Shown here in pieces: positions 1-5,686 of a stretch of DNA of 6,118 bases. Location of the stretch: assembly GCA_026394995.1 (NCBI GenBank), contig JAPLZO010000008.1, positions 1 to 6,118 of the forward strand, read 5' to 3'. The translations under genes and the position numbers were made by a program. Below the pieces are notes generated by a model. It was not told the origin of the DNA. It did not search any database and saw only the letters and a list, made by a program, of their open reading frames with translations. Positions within the stretch are counted from its first letter, which is position 1, and each line of letters begins with the position of its first letter. The stretch comes from Candidatus Woesearchaeota archaeon. Lineage in GTDB: Archaea > Nanobdellota > Nanobdellia > SCGC-AAA011-G17 > JAPLZO01.

Positions 1-1
1 A

Positions 2-667
2 ATTGCAAATACAATTTTGCAACAACATAAAAATGTAAAGACAGTTTTTAAAAAATATGGAGTTCATAAAGGGAAACATAGAACTCAAAATCTTAAATTT
101 CTTGCTGGTATTAACACAAAAGAAACAATCTACAAGGAAAATAATGTTTTTATAAAACTAGATGTTGAAAAATGTTATTTTTCACCTCGTTTAAGCTCAG
201 AAAGATTAAGAATATCAAAATTAGTCAAACCAAATGAATCTATTCTAGTTATGTTCTCAGGAGTAATGCCTTATGGTTTAACGATTTCTAAAAATACAAA
301 AGCAAAAGAAATCTATGGCATTGAATTAAATAAAACAGCCCATAAATATGCTAAAGAAAATACACAATTAAATAAATTATTCAATATTGAATTATATCAA
401 GGTGATATCAAAAAAGTTTTACCAAAGATAAATAAAAAATTTGATAGAATAATAATGCCTTTACCAAAAGGATCTCAAATATATTTAAATTTAGCATTAA
501 AAAAATTAAAACCAAAAGGAACAATCCATTTATATCTATTTTCTAAAGACTCAGATTTTAACAAAATAATTAAACAATATTCAAAAAAATTTAAAAAAGT
601 AAATTTAATCAAATGTGGTCAATATTCACCACATGTTTATAGAATTTGTTTAGACCTAAAAATTTAA
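2..667 (+). CDS. Trm5/Tyw2-family tRNA (guanine-37) methyltransferase, 5'-truncated
   Basis: The reading frame is open to the left edge, so this is the C-terminal 221 residues of a longer gene; the TTG at 17 is not a credible start. The family uses S-adenosylmethionine to methylate G37 next to the tRNA anticodon (m1G37) or act in wyosine synthesis, in the cytoplasm. Visible in order, numbered from position 2: a family-typical KNVKTVFKKYG stretch (11-20); a KGKHRTQNLKFLAG segment (23-36); FSPRLSSERLRI (60-71), a Trm5 hallmark; SAM-binding motif I as MFSGVMPYG (84-92); acidic residues E108 and D135 after the following strands; MPLPK (152-156); and the typical SPHVYRICLDL ending. Archaeal Trm5 is roughly 330 residues, so about 110 N-terminal residues (the D1 region) are missing. 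Motif I (usually FAGVGPF) and the catalytic-loop NLPK motif (here PLPK) are divergent. Family call is firm; the exact product (m1G37 or a Tyw2-like modification) is uncertain. Confidence 0.85.
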   Translation: MANTILQQHKNVKTVFKKYGVHKGKHRTQNLKFLAGINTKETIYKENNVFIKLDVEKCYFSPRLSSERLRISKLVKPNESILVMFSGVMPYGLTISKNTKAKEIYGIELNKTAHKYAKENTQLNKLFNIELYQGDIKKVLPKINKKFDRIIMPLPKGSQIYLNLALKKLKPKGTIHLYLFSKDSDFNKIIKQYSKKFKKVNLIKCGQYSPHVYRICLDLKI

Positions 668-1975
668 TTCTAATCTCTTTCTAATCTTAATTGCAGTAGG
701 TGCTTCTCCACCATGCCAACTTACTTTAGGTTTAACTCTCATAGGATATATTCTTTCAGAATTATCATCCAATATAATTGCAGAACCTCTTAAATTAGGT
801 AAATTATTCAAATAAGTTTGCAAATCACTTAGCAAATAGCTCTGCATCATTGAATTAAGAGCCTCTATATCTAATTTTGATGTTAATCTATGACTAATTA
901 CAATATCACTTTGTGTTAAAACATCTCTATGAATCTCACCAGGTTGTTGAGTTGCTAAAACTAATGTTATTCCAGGTTGTCTACCCTCTCTTAATAATTG
1001 TATTAATGTATCACTAGCAGCACTAGAACCATGTTTAGGCAAAAATTCATGGGCTTCATCTATCATTATCCACACTAAAGGGTTTTCTTGTTTCTCTTCT
1101 TCATAGAAATATTTTGTTTCAGCTTGGATAGCCTGTACTTCTTCTAATTTTCTTGCAGAAATTCTTTCATTTAACAATTTTTTACATATAATACTAATAA
1201 CTAAACCTTTGATACTCCAATTTCCACCTACATTAGTATAACAACTAATGTCTATAATGCTAGTTTCACCAGGTTTTATTAGATCATTAATACTAGTACC
1301 ATCTTTACTGAATAAACCCCAATTTTTAGCTGCAACAAATCTATTTTCAGTTGCATACTTAATCTCATTACTTGTTTTTGTGTCTTCTTTAATATAAGCT
1401 ATAATATCTTCAATGCCATAATTAACTAATTCCTCATTAACCTGAGCTATAATTCTTTCAATTAATATTCCAATAGAATCTGTTAATTTAACTTCAAAAA
1501 CAGCACACCAGTCACTTGCACTTAATTCAGATGGTTTAATTGAAAAAGAATAATCTGTTGGAATTCCCTCATCTACATATTGTTTAAAAAAACCAATTGG
1601 CGTATAAATGTTAACATCTAATGCTTCGGGTCTTAATCCCCATGATTCTAATAATTTTTCTTGTCTATCATTTGGGAATTTCATTGTCCAGAATATTCCC
1701 ATTGTATCAAATATCAAAACAGATAAATTCTTTTTAACATTTTCAGGTAATTTAGACATTTCCTCAGATATGACAGATAATGAATATGACTTACCAGATC
1801 CACGTTTACCTGAAACCATTATAACATGAGATCTTAAAACATCTAAAAATATATTATTACTTAAAGAAGTGGTTTCACCCATTTTAACATAACCTTTACC
1901 TAAAAAAATAGTACCTTGTTCACCAAATCTTTTTTTATCAGCTTCATCTCTTCCTATAATAATATTATAAGCCAT
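656..1975 (-). CDS. HerA-like (DUF87) ATPase, FtsK/HerA superfamily
   Basis: This 439-residue protein is a P-loop ATPase of the HerA/FtsK superfamily, hexameric motors that translocate DNA; archaeal HerA works with the nuclease NurA in end resection. The N-terminus (1-50) is a short beta-rich stretch resembling the HAS-barrel region. Then come Walker A GKRGSGKS (57-63), a strand ending in LIFD (87-90), Walker B with D306-E307 in WIMIDEAHEF, an arginine-finger-type LLREGRQPG (327-335), and sensor motif LATQQP (340-345). A charged, probably flexible stretch (about 277-298) precedes Walker B. ATG is the first start after an in-frame stop about 15 nt upstream. There is no Shine-Dalgarno; a TATA box lies about 26 nt upstream. 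The 3' end overlaps the converging methyltransferase gene by 12 bp. No nurA is in the window, so a role in end resection is not shown; another HerA-clade translocase function is possible. Confidence 0.88.
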   Translation of the reverse strand: MAYNIIIGRDEADKKRFGEQGTIFLGKGYVKMGETTSLSNNIFLDVLRSHVIMVSGKRGSGKSYSLSVISEEMSKLPENVKKNLSVLIFDTMGIFWTMKFPNDRQEKLLESWGLRPEALDVNIYTPIGFFKQYVDEGIPTDYSFSIKPSELSASDWCAVFEVKLTDSIGILIERIIAQVNEELVNYGIEDIIAYIKEDTKTSNEIKYATENRFVAAKNWGLFSKDGTSINDLIKPGETSIIDISCYTNVGGNWSIKGLVISIICKKLLNERISARKLEEVQAIQAETKYFYEEEKQENPLVWIMIDEAHEFLPKHGSSAASDTLIQLLREGRQPGITLVLATQQPGEIHRDVLTQSDIVISHRLTSKLDIEALNSMMQSYLLSDLQTYLNNLPNLRGSAIILDDNSERIYPMRVKPKVSWHGGEAPTAIKIRKRLELNF

Positions 1976-1997
1976 ATTATTATTAAATTATTTACAA

Positions 1998-2005
1998 TAT
2001 TTAAA
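1998..2005 (-). promoter_or_regulatory. TATA box (box A) of the HerA-like gene
   Basis: On the minus strand this reads TTTAAATA, very close to the archaeal box A consensus. Its centre is about 26 nt upstream of the ATG at 1975, so transcription should begin at or within a base or two of the start codon (leaderless mRNA). It shares the 88-bp divergent region with the htpX promoter. Confidence 0.6.
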
Positions 2006-2032
2006 CATTTGTATATAATTTAGATTCTAAAA

Positions 2033-2040
2033 ATTTATAA
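2033..2040 (+). promoter_or_regulatory. TATA box (box A) of htpX
   Basis: Reads ATTTATAA, centred about 27 nt upstream of the htpX ATG at 2064. With no Shine-Dalgarno in the intervening bases, this predicts a leaderless or nearly leaderless transcript. Confidence 0.6.
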
Positions 2041-2063
2041 ACCTAAAAATCAATAATCCAAAT

Positions 2064-2903
2064 ATGATAAATCAGATAAAAACTGTCTTATTGCTAGGCT
2101 TACTAGCAGGAGTATTAATCTTAATAGGTGGCCTTATAGCAGGTACAACAGGTTTACTATATGGTTTAATATTTGCTATAATAATTAACTTTGTAACCTA
2201 TTGGTTCTCAGATAAGATAGTTTTAGCAATGTATCGTGCTAAACCGATTACAAAAAAAGAAGCTCCAGTTTTATATGAAATAGTAGAAGAACTAACCAAA
2301 AAAGCAAATTTACCAATGCCTAAAATTTATATTATTCCTACTGATAATCCAAACGCTTTTGCAACTGGTCGTAATCCAAGTCATGCAGCAGTTGCTTGTA
2401 CTCAAGGAATTTTAAAATTACTAAATAAAGAAGAGTTAAAAGGAGTATTAGCCCATGAATTATCTCATGTTAGAAATAGAGATATTTTAATATCAACAAT
2501 AGCAGCAACATTAGCAGCTGTTATTTCTTACATAGCTTACATGGCTAGATTCGCAGCAATTTTTGGTTCTAATGATAGAGAAGGCTCTAATGTTCTAGAA
2601 ATGTTAATATTATCAATATTAGCCCCAATAATAGCTTTAATAATTCAATTAGCAATTTCTAGATCTCGTGAATATCTAGCAGATGAATCAGGAGCTAAAT
2701 TAATGAAAAATGGAAAACCATTAGCAAGTGCTTTATCAAAATTAGAAAAAGCTAGTAAATTATCTCCAATAAGATTTGGCTCACCAACAACATCTAGTTT
2801 GTTTATAGTAAATCCTTTCTCAGCAAGAGGTTTAACTAATTTATTCTCAACACATCCACCAATTGATGAAAGAATTCAAAGATTAAATTCTATGAAATTC
2901 TAA
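2064..2903 (+). CDS. htpX: HtpX-type membrane zinc metalloprotease (M48 family)
   Basis: HtpX is an integral-membrane endopeptidase that cleaves misfolded or unneeded membrane proteins with a cytoplasm-facing zinc site. The 279-residue length is normal for the family. Hydrophobic segments at about 8-26 and 30-50 form the N-terminal membrane hairpin. The zinc motif is HELSH (131-135) within LAHELSHVRNRD; two more hydrophobic segments lie at about 142-167 and 178-199. The third zinc ligand is E203 in SREYLADE, and the conserved STHPP..ER signature is at 262-270. All catalytic residues are intact. ATG 2064 is the first in-frame start after a stop at 2028 and lies about 27 nt from a TATA box. The gene is divergent from the HerA-like gene and ends 12 bp before the converging small gene. 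In archaea its regulation is usually constitutive or stress-linked; nothing specific is visible here. Confidence 0.95.
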   Translation: MINQIKTVLLLGLLAGVLILIGGLIAGTTGLLYGLIFAIIINFVTYWFSDKIVLAMYRAKPITKKEAPVLYEIVEELTKKANLPMPKIYIIPTDNPNAFATGRNPSHAAVACTQGILKLLNKEELKGVLAHELSHVRNRDILISTIAATLAAVISYIAYMARFAAIFGSNDREGSNVLEMLILSILAPIIALIIQLAISRSREYLADESGAKLMKNGKPLASALSKLEKASKLSPIRFGSPTTSSLFIVNPFSARGLTNLFSTHPPIDERIQRLNSMKF

Positions 2904-2915
2904 TTAAAATATTCA

Positions 2916-3203
2916 TTAAGGATGTTTAACAAGAAGTTCCTTTACAAAATAATTAAGAATTTTATCTTTACTATATAATTTTGCTTTTGGATTAAAATAA
3001 TACTTACCTTTTTTCTCACTAATACATGTTAACTCTTTAATACGAGATTTTAATAAACCATTGTTAGTATCTCCTATAATTAGAAACCTACCTTCATTAG
3101 TATTACCATGCAAATCATAAATTTTATCAGATAACTCTTTAATATTAAGACCAGGATTCTTACGAATTGTATCAAATGCAATGAGTACTTGTGAAACTAG
3201 CAT
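2916..3203 (-). CDS. Small winged-helix-like protein, unknown function
   Basis: A 95-residue soluble protein that I cannot assign to a named family. The pattern suggests a winged helix-turn-helix. Helix 1 is MLVSQVLIAFDTIRKNP (1-17). Next is LNIKELSDKIYD (19-30), a typical second-helix sequence. After a loop rich in G, N and T (31-48) comes a recognition-helix-like LLKSRIKEL (50-58). The last element is a beta-wing ISEKKGKYYFNPKAKLY (61-77), followed by a short C-terminal helix (80-93). This would fit a local transcription regulator or a small nucleic-acid-binding protein, but that is inference. ATG at 3203 has a TATA box about 26 nt upstream and no Shine-Dalgarno. It converges on htpX with 12 bp between stops, so it is a separate transcription unit. 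Confidence 0.65.
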   Translation of the reverse strand: MLVSQVLIAFDTIRKNPGLNIKELSDKIYDLHGNTNEGRFLIIGDTNNGLLKSRIKELTCISEKKGKYYFNPKAKLYSKDKILNYFVKELLVKHP

Positions 3204-3224
3204 AAAAAAATTAAATTATTCTAC

Positions 3225-3232
3225 TATATAAT
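3225..3232 (-). promoter_or_regulatory. TATA box of the 95-aa winged-helix-like gene
   Basis: Reads ATTATATA on the minus strand, centred about 26 nt upstream of the ATG at 3203, again at leaderless spacing. The bases between box and ATG are almost pure A/T and hold no Shine-Dalgarno. Confidence 0.5.
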
Positions 3233-3266
3233 AATTTATTAACTATGATATATCTAATGAAATTCT

Positions 3267-3276
3267 AAAAATAAAA
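3267..3276 (-). terminator. Possible T-tract terminator after the 68-aa membrane gene
   Basis: On the minus strand this is TTTTATTTTT, beginning about 10 nt after the TAA stop (3287-3289). Archaeal RNA polymerase terminates at such T-rich tracts without a hairpin. It lies upstream of the next gene's TATA box, which fits two separate units. In a genome this AT-rich the tract could be chance. Confidence 0.3.
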
Positions 3277-3286
3277 TAATTGGATT

Positions 3287-3493
3287 TTATTTACTCTTTA
3301 GTTTTCTTGCTATTATAGAGAATACTGCACCAAGTGGAGGTACAAGAATTGCTTGCATACCTACCCACGCAATATATTGTTGTAAATTAGTTTTCACCAC
3401 AAAGACCATATAAGGCGTTAATATTAAAGTCCAATAAAAAAAAGAAATTATAGCATCTTTTACAAATTGTTTTACAAATCTTATTTTTAACAT
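3287..3493 (-). CDS. Small two-helix membrane protein, possibly an AlaE-like half-unit
   Basis: A 68-residue membrane protein with a basic N-terminus (KIRFVKQFVKD), helix one at about 12-33, a short polar loop (TNLQQY), helix two at about 41-61, and a basic tail (ARKLKSK). Its order of features (Asp before helix one, aromatic and Pro residues inside it, a loop Gln, then a PPLG turn and Arg) resembles one repeat of the bacterial L-alanine exporter AlaE, which as I recall is about 149 residues with two such halves. The likeness is from memory and weak, so transport is speculation. The start is constrained by an in-frame stop directly upstream (TAA ATA ATG). A TATA box lies about 28 nt upstream. 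It stands between two other minus-strand units and has its own promoter. Confidence 0.65.
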   Translation of the reverse strand: MLKIRFVKQFVKDAIISFFYWTLILTPYMVFVVKTNLQQYIAWVGMQAILVPPLGAVFSIIARKLKSK

Positions 3494-3517
3494 TATTTAA
3501 TTGATTTCATTTTAAAG

Positions 3518-3525
3518 TTTATAAT
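3518..3525 (-). promoter_or_regulatory. TATA box of the 68-aa membrane gene
   Basis: Reads ATTATAAA on the minus strand, centred about 28 nt upstream of the ATG at 3493. It sits in the 52-bp gap after the stop of the DUF457-like gene, so the 68-aa gene can be transcribed independently of the rfcL unit, although read-through is possible. Confidence 0.5.
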
Positions 3526-3545
3526 TATTTTGTTTTTATTTATAT

Positions 3546-3956
3546 CTAGAAATATATTAAAATAACTAATGCCATAGCAGTAATTATCCAATCAATCAAA
3601 ATATATCTGAAATCTTTAAGATGAATTTGCCTTTTATTGTGCCATTTACCCAATCTACTTTTATAGATTGGAGGTATTACAACTAAAACCATATCAACGA
3701 TTAATCCTCCAATAGCCCCAAAAATTATGCCTACCTGATTATTAATATGCAAATTTAGAATATAAATTAAAACACTAATAAGAACAATGTAATTTACAGT
3801 TACATAATACATTTTACTTTTTTGTGCTTTTGGCCAAAAATGAGGAATTTTATCTATAATCAAATGAAAAATTATTGCAAAAATAAAACCTAGAATTGGG
3901 TTACCAACTTTATACCCTATAGCAGCTCCTGTTGTTGCATGTGTTAAGTCATTCAT
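3546..3956 (-). CDS. Small DUF457/YdjM-like membrane protein (putative metal-dependent hydrolase)
   Basis: A 136-residue integral membrane protein with about four hydrophobic segments (17-37, 50-69, 74-96, 117-136). The N-terminal pattern H6..TGAAIG...NP...FH31...D35..PH39 matches the His/Asp arrangement of YdjM/DUF457-type proteins, annotated as membrane-bound metal-dependent hydrolases; their substrates are mostly unknown. A second set of polar residues, D87, H105, H111 and D121, may complete a metal site. Bacterial YdjM is longer (about 190-200 residues), so this is a minimal form. Its ATG follows the rfcL stop after a single base (TAA A ATG) with no Shine-Dalgarno. It is therefore translated from the rfcL transcript, probably by reinitiation or coupling. 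Co-transcription does not prove a replication role. Hydrolase activity is family lore, not shown here. Confidence 0.75.
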   Translation of the reverse strand: MNDLTHATTGAAIGYKVGNPILGFIFAIIFHLIIDKIPHFWPKAQKSKMYYVTVNYIVLISVLIYILNLHINNQVGIIFGAIGGLIVDMVLVVIPPIYKSRLGKWHNKRQIHLKDFRYILIDWIITAMALVILIYF

Positions 3957-3957
3957 T

Positions 3958-5133
3958 TTAGTGTTTATTTATCCATTCAACCTCTTCATTTTCTAAACCT
4001 AATTCTCTAGCTATATATTTATCTTTTTTAATAATAATTTTCATATAAGGCAAATCATTTTTAATAACTCTCTTTTTGCTAGTATGAGTTTTCTCAGCTA
4101 TTTTTTCAGCAATTGCATTTCTCTTTAAATTTTGTTGTTTAGCTATCCATATTTTTAAAATTCTACTTGTTCTTTTATAATTAGTAGATCCATCATATGT
4201 CTCTTTTTTGGCTAATGCTACCCCGGTACTCAAAAACATTGACCTATAAACTAAAAATCTATAATATTGCCTTCTAATTATTCTACCATTAAAAACATCA
4301 GCTTTGCTTAATGCATCATAAGCTTTAGCTAAATCTTCTTTAACATATTCTTTAGGTATATTTTCATCCAACCACAAATTAAACTCATTCAAATCAATAT
4401 TTAATTTATTAAAAGTTTTAAATATCAATTTTATATCTTTACTTTTAAAAATAACCTTTAAAACATTAAATACATTTTCATTAGTTTCTCTTTCATCTAA
4501 TAATTCTAAATCTTTTTTATTAAGAACTTTATCTTGAGTTAACATTTGTAAATCATTTATAGCAGCTCTTGCATCACCATTAGCTCTTTTTGCTAATTCT
4601 TTCAAATATTCATCATCATATTTTATATCTTCTTTATCACAAATTATCTTTAATATATTAAAAATAGACAAATAACTTAATTTTTCAAATTCAATTAATC
4701 CCAAACTCTTTCTTAAACCAGAAAATTTAGCAGCCCATGGATCATTAGCAACTATAACTAAAGGATAACTTGTAATTTTTATCAAAGCTGCTAAAGCACT
4801 TAATCCTCCATAATCCTCTCTTCCAGCTATTCCTTCTAATTCATCAACCAAAATAATTTTATTTTCATAAAACAAACTTTTTTGTTTAATAGCTTGCCCT
4901 AAAATTCCTTCTATATTTTTTTTGTTTCTAAAATTACTGGCATTTATCTCTAATATTTCATAATTTAATTCATTAGCAATAACATAAACACTAGATGTTT
5001 TACCACAACCAACAGGACCATATACCAATGAACTTTTATTTTTTTGAATAGCTTGTTTTAATTTGGCTATAGCAGCATCTTGTCCTTGAATTTCAGATAT
5101 TTTACTTGGTTTGTATTTGTCAGTAAATAACAT
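3958..5133 (-). CDS. rfcL: Replication factor C large subunit (RfcL), short form
   Basis: RfcL is the single large AAA+ subunit of the archaeal clamp loader, which with four small subunits opens the PCNA ring and loads it on primed DNA. Seen here: an N-terminal TDKYKPSKISEIQGQD (4-19); Walker A GPVGCGKTS (39-47); LEINASNFRN (61-70); Walker B with D97-E98 in ILVDELEG; sensor 1 ANDPW (129-133); and sensor 2 GDARAAINDLQ (186-196). The C-terminal helical region carries the RfcL-type GVALAKKE and THTSKKRVIKNDLPYMK blocks. At 391 residues it is shorter than the roughly 470-500 of many archaeal RfcL proteins. It stops at EVEWINKH with no QxxLxxFF-like PCNA-binding (PIP) box. An in-frame stop two codons upstream fixes the ATG at 5133. 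A TATA box lies about 26 nt upstream. The small subunit gene is not in the window. Confidence 0.93.
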   Translation of the reverse strand: MLFTDKYKPSKISEIQGQDAAIAKLKQAIQKNKSSLVYGPVGCGKTSSVYVIANELNYEILEINASNFRNKKNIEGILGQAIKQKSLFYENKIILVDELEGIAGREDYGGLSALAALIKITSYPLVIVANDPWAAKFSGLRKSLGLIEFEKLSYLSIFNILKIICDKEDIKYDDEYLKELAKRANGDARAAINDLQMLTQDKVLNKKDLELLDERETNENVFNVLKVIFKSKDIKLIFKTFNKLNIDLNEFNLWLDENIPKEYVKEDLAKAYDALSKADVFNGRIIRRQYYRFLVYRSMFLSTGVALAKKETYDGSTNYKRTSRILKIWIAKQQNLKRNAIAEKIAEKTHTSKKRVIKNDLPYMKIIIKKDKYIARELGLENEEVEWINKH

Positions 5134-5154
5134 TATTTAATAGTTAATTTCAAG

Positions 5155-5162
5155 ATTTATAA
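5155..5162 (-). promoter_or_regulatory. TATA box of rfcL
   Basis: Reads TTATAAAT on the minus strand, centred about 26 nt upstream of the rfcL ATG at 5133. It is one half of a 76-bp divergent promoter region shared with the lipoprotein gene. Confidence 0.55.
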
Positions 5163-5178
5163 TAATTGCGTAGTAAGT

Positions 5179-5186
5179 TTTTTATA
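5179..5186 (+). promoter_or_regulatory. TATA box of the lipoprotein gene
   Basis: Reads TTTTTATA, centred about 27 nt upstream of the ATG at 5210. It lies only about 16 bp from the rfcL TATA box on the other strand, so two pre-initiation complexes would probably compete here. Confidence 0.5.
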
Positions 5187-5209
5187 GTACTAATCAATCT
5201 TAATATCTA

Positions 5210-5596
5210 ATGAAAAAATTAATTTTAATATTTTTAATAGTTTTAGCTATTTCTTTAGCAGGTTGCGGGCAAGAAAAAACATCTGAAAATTTACAAAATA
5301 ATATTCAAAAAGATGCCAATGGAAGAGTTATTTGTAATGATCCTCCTTGTCTTGGTCAGTATTTCCCAACTTGCACTCCTACTAAATTAATGATGAAGTC
5401 TGAAGGTCAAAATATAGAAATTATTATTTATGGTTTTGAAAATGACAAGTGCCACTATTCTATGAAAATGAATGGAATAACTGCAGCAGACTGTTTTTTC
5501 AAGAAAGAGGATCTTAATAATAAAATCTTAAATCAGATGTTTGGAAATAAAGAAGGTCAAGATGCAATAATTGCAGAAGCTTGTAAAACTGCTTAA
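5210..5596 (+). CDS. Cys-rich lipoprotein, unknown function
   Basis: A 128-residue secreted, membrane-anchored protein. Residues 1-19 are a textbook lipoprotein signal: MKK, a hydrophobic core (4-15) and the lipobox LAGC, with C19 as the lipidated residue. A polar linker (20-38) follows. The mature domain holds six more cysteines (42, 47, 55, 81, 95, 125), an even number that would allow three disulfides outside the cell. Predicted beta strands around 67-76 and 80-88 (NIEIIIYGF, KCHYSMKMN) and a C-terminal helix (100-124) suggest a small alpha/beta domain. I do not recognise the family; role and ligand are unknown. An in-frame stop three codons upstream fixes the start. The gene is divergent from rfcL and has its own TATA box. 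No S-layer or transporter genes are nearby to hint at a partner. Confidence 0.8.
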   Translation: MKKLILIFLIVLAISLAGCGQEKTSENLQNNIQKDANGRVICNDPPCLGQYFPTCTPTKLMMKSEGQNIEIIIYGFENDKCHYSMKMNGITAADCFFKKEDLNNKILNQMFGNKEGQDAIIAEACKTA

Positions 5597-5657
5597 AATG
5601 AGAAAAAGTATTATTATCACAGATATAGTCTTCTATAATACTAAACTTCAATAAACA

Positions 5658-5665
5658 TTATATAT
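5658..5665 (+). promoter_or_regulatory. TATA box of the 96-aa gene
   Basis: Reads TTATATAT, centred about 26 nt upstream of the ATG at 5687, in the 90-bp gap after the lipoprotein gene. This argues that the 96-aa gene is its own leaderless unit rather than the second gene of an operon. Confidence 0.5.
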
Positions 5666-5686
5666 CATTAAGATAAATTACAAATC

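Noticed and set aside
17..19. TTG as the start codon of the methyltransferase
   Set aside because: The frame stays open to the left edge, and the residues before it continue the expected Trm5 pattern, so the true start is outside the window.
1608..1829. 73-codon open frame on the plus strand
   Set aside because: It lies wholly inside the HerA-like gene on the opposite strand, antisense to the Walker A region. Its translation has no recognisable pattern, so it is a shadow of the real coding frame.
1976..2063. Possible operator or riboswitch in the divergent region between the HerA-like gene and htpX
   Set aside because: I see no convincing inverted repeat or structured leader. Both promoters predict leaderless transcripts, which leaves no room for a riboswitch.
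3131..3500. Repeated ATTAAATAATG around the starts of rfcL and the 68-aa gene as a shared regulatory motif
   Set aside because: The match is only about 11 bases of almost pure A/T that includes the start codon itself, which is expected by chance at this base composition.
3494..3510. Five-codon upstream ORF before the 68-aa gene (minus strand ATG at 3510)
   Set aside because: It lies between the TATA box and the gene start, upstream of the predicted transcription start, so it would not be in the mRNA. It is likely chance in AT-rich DNA.
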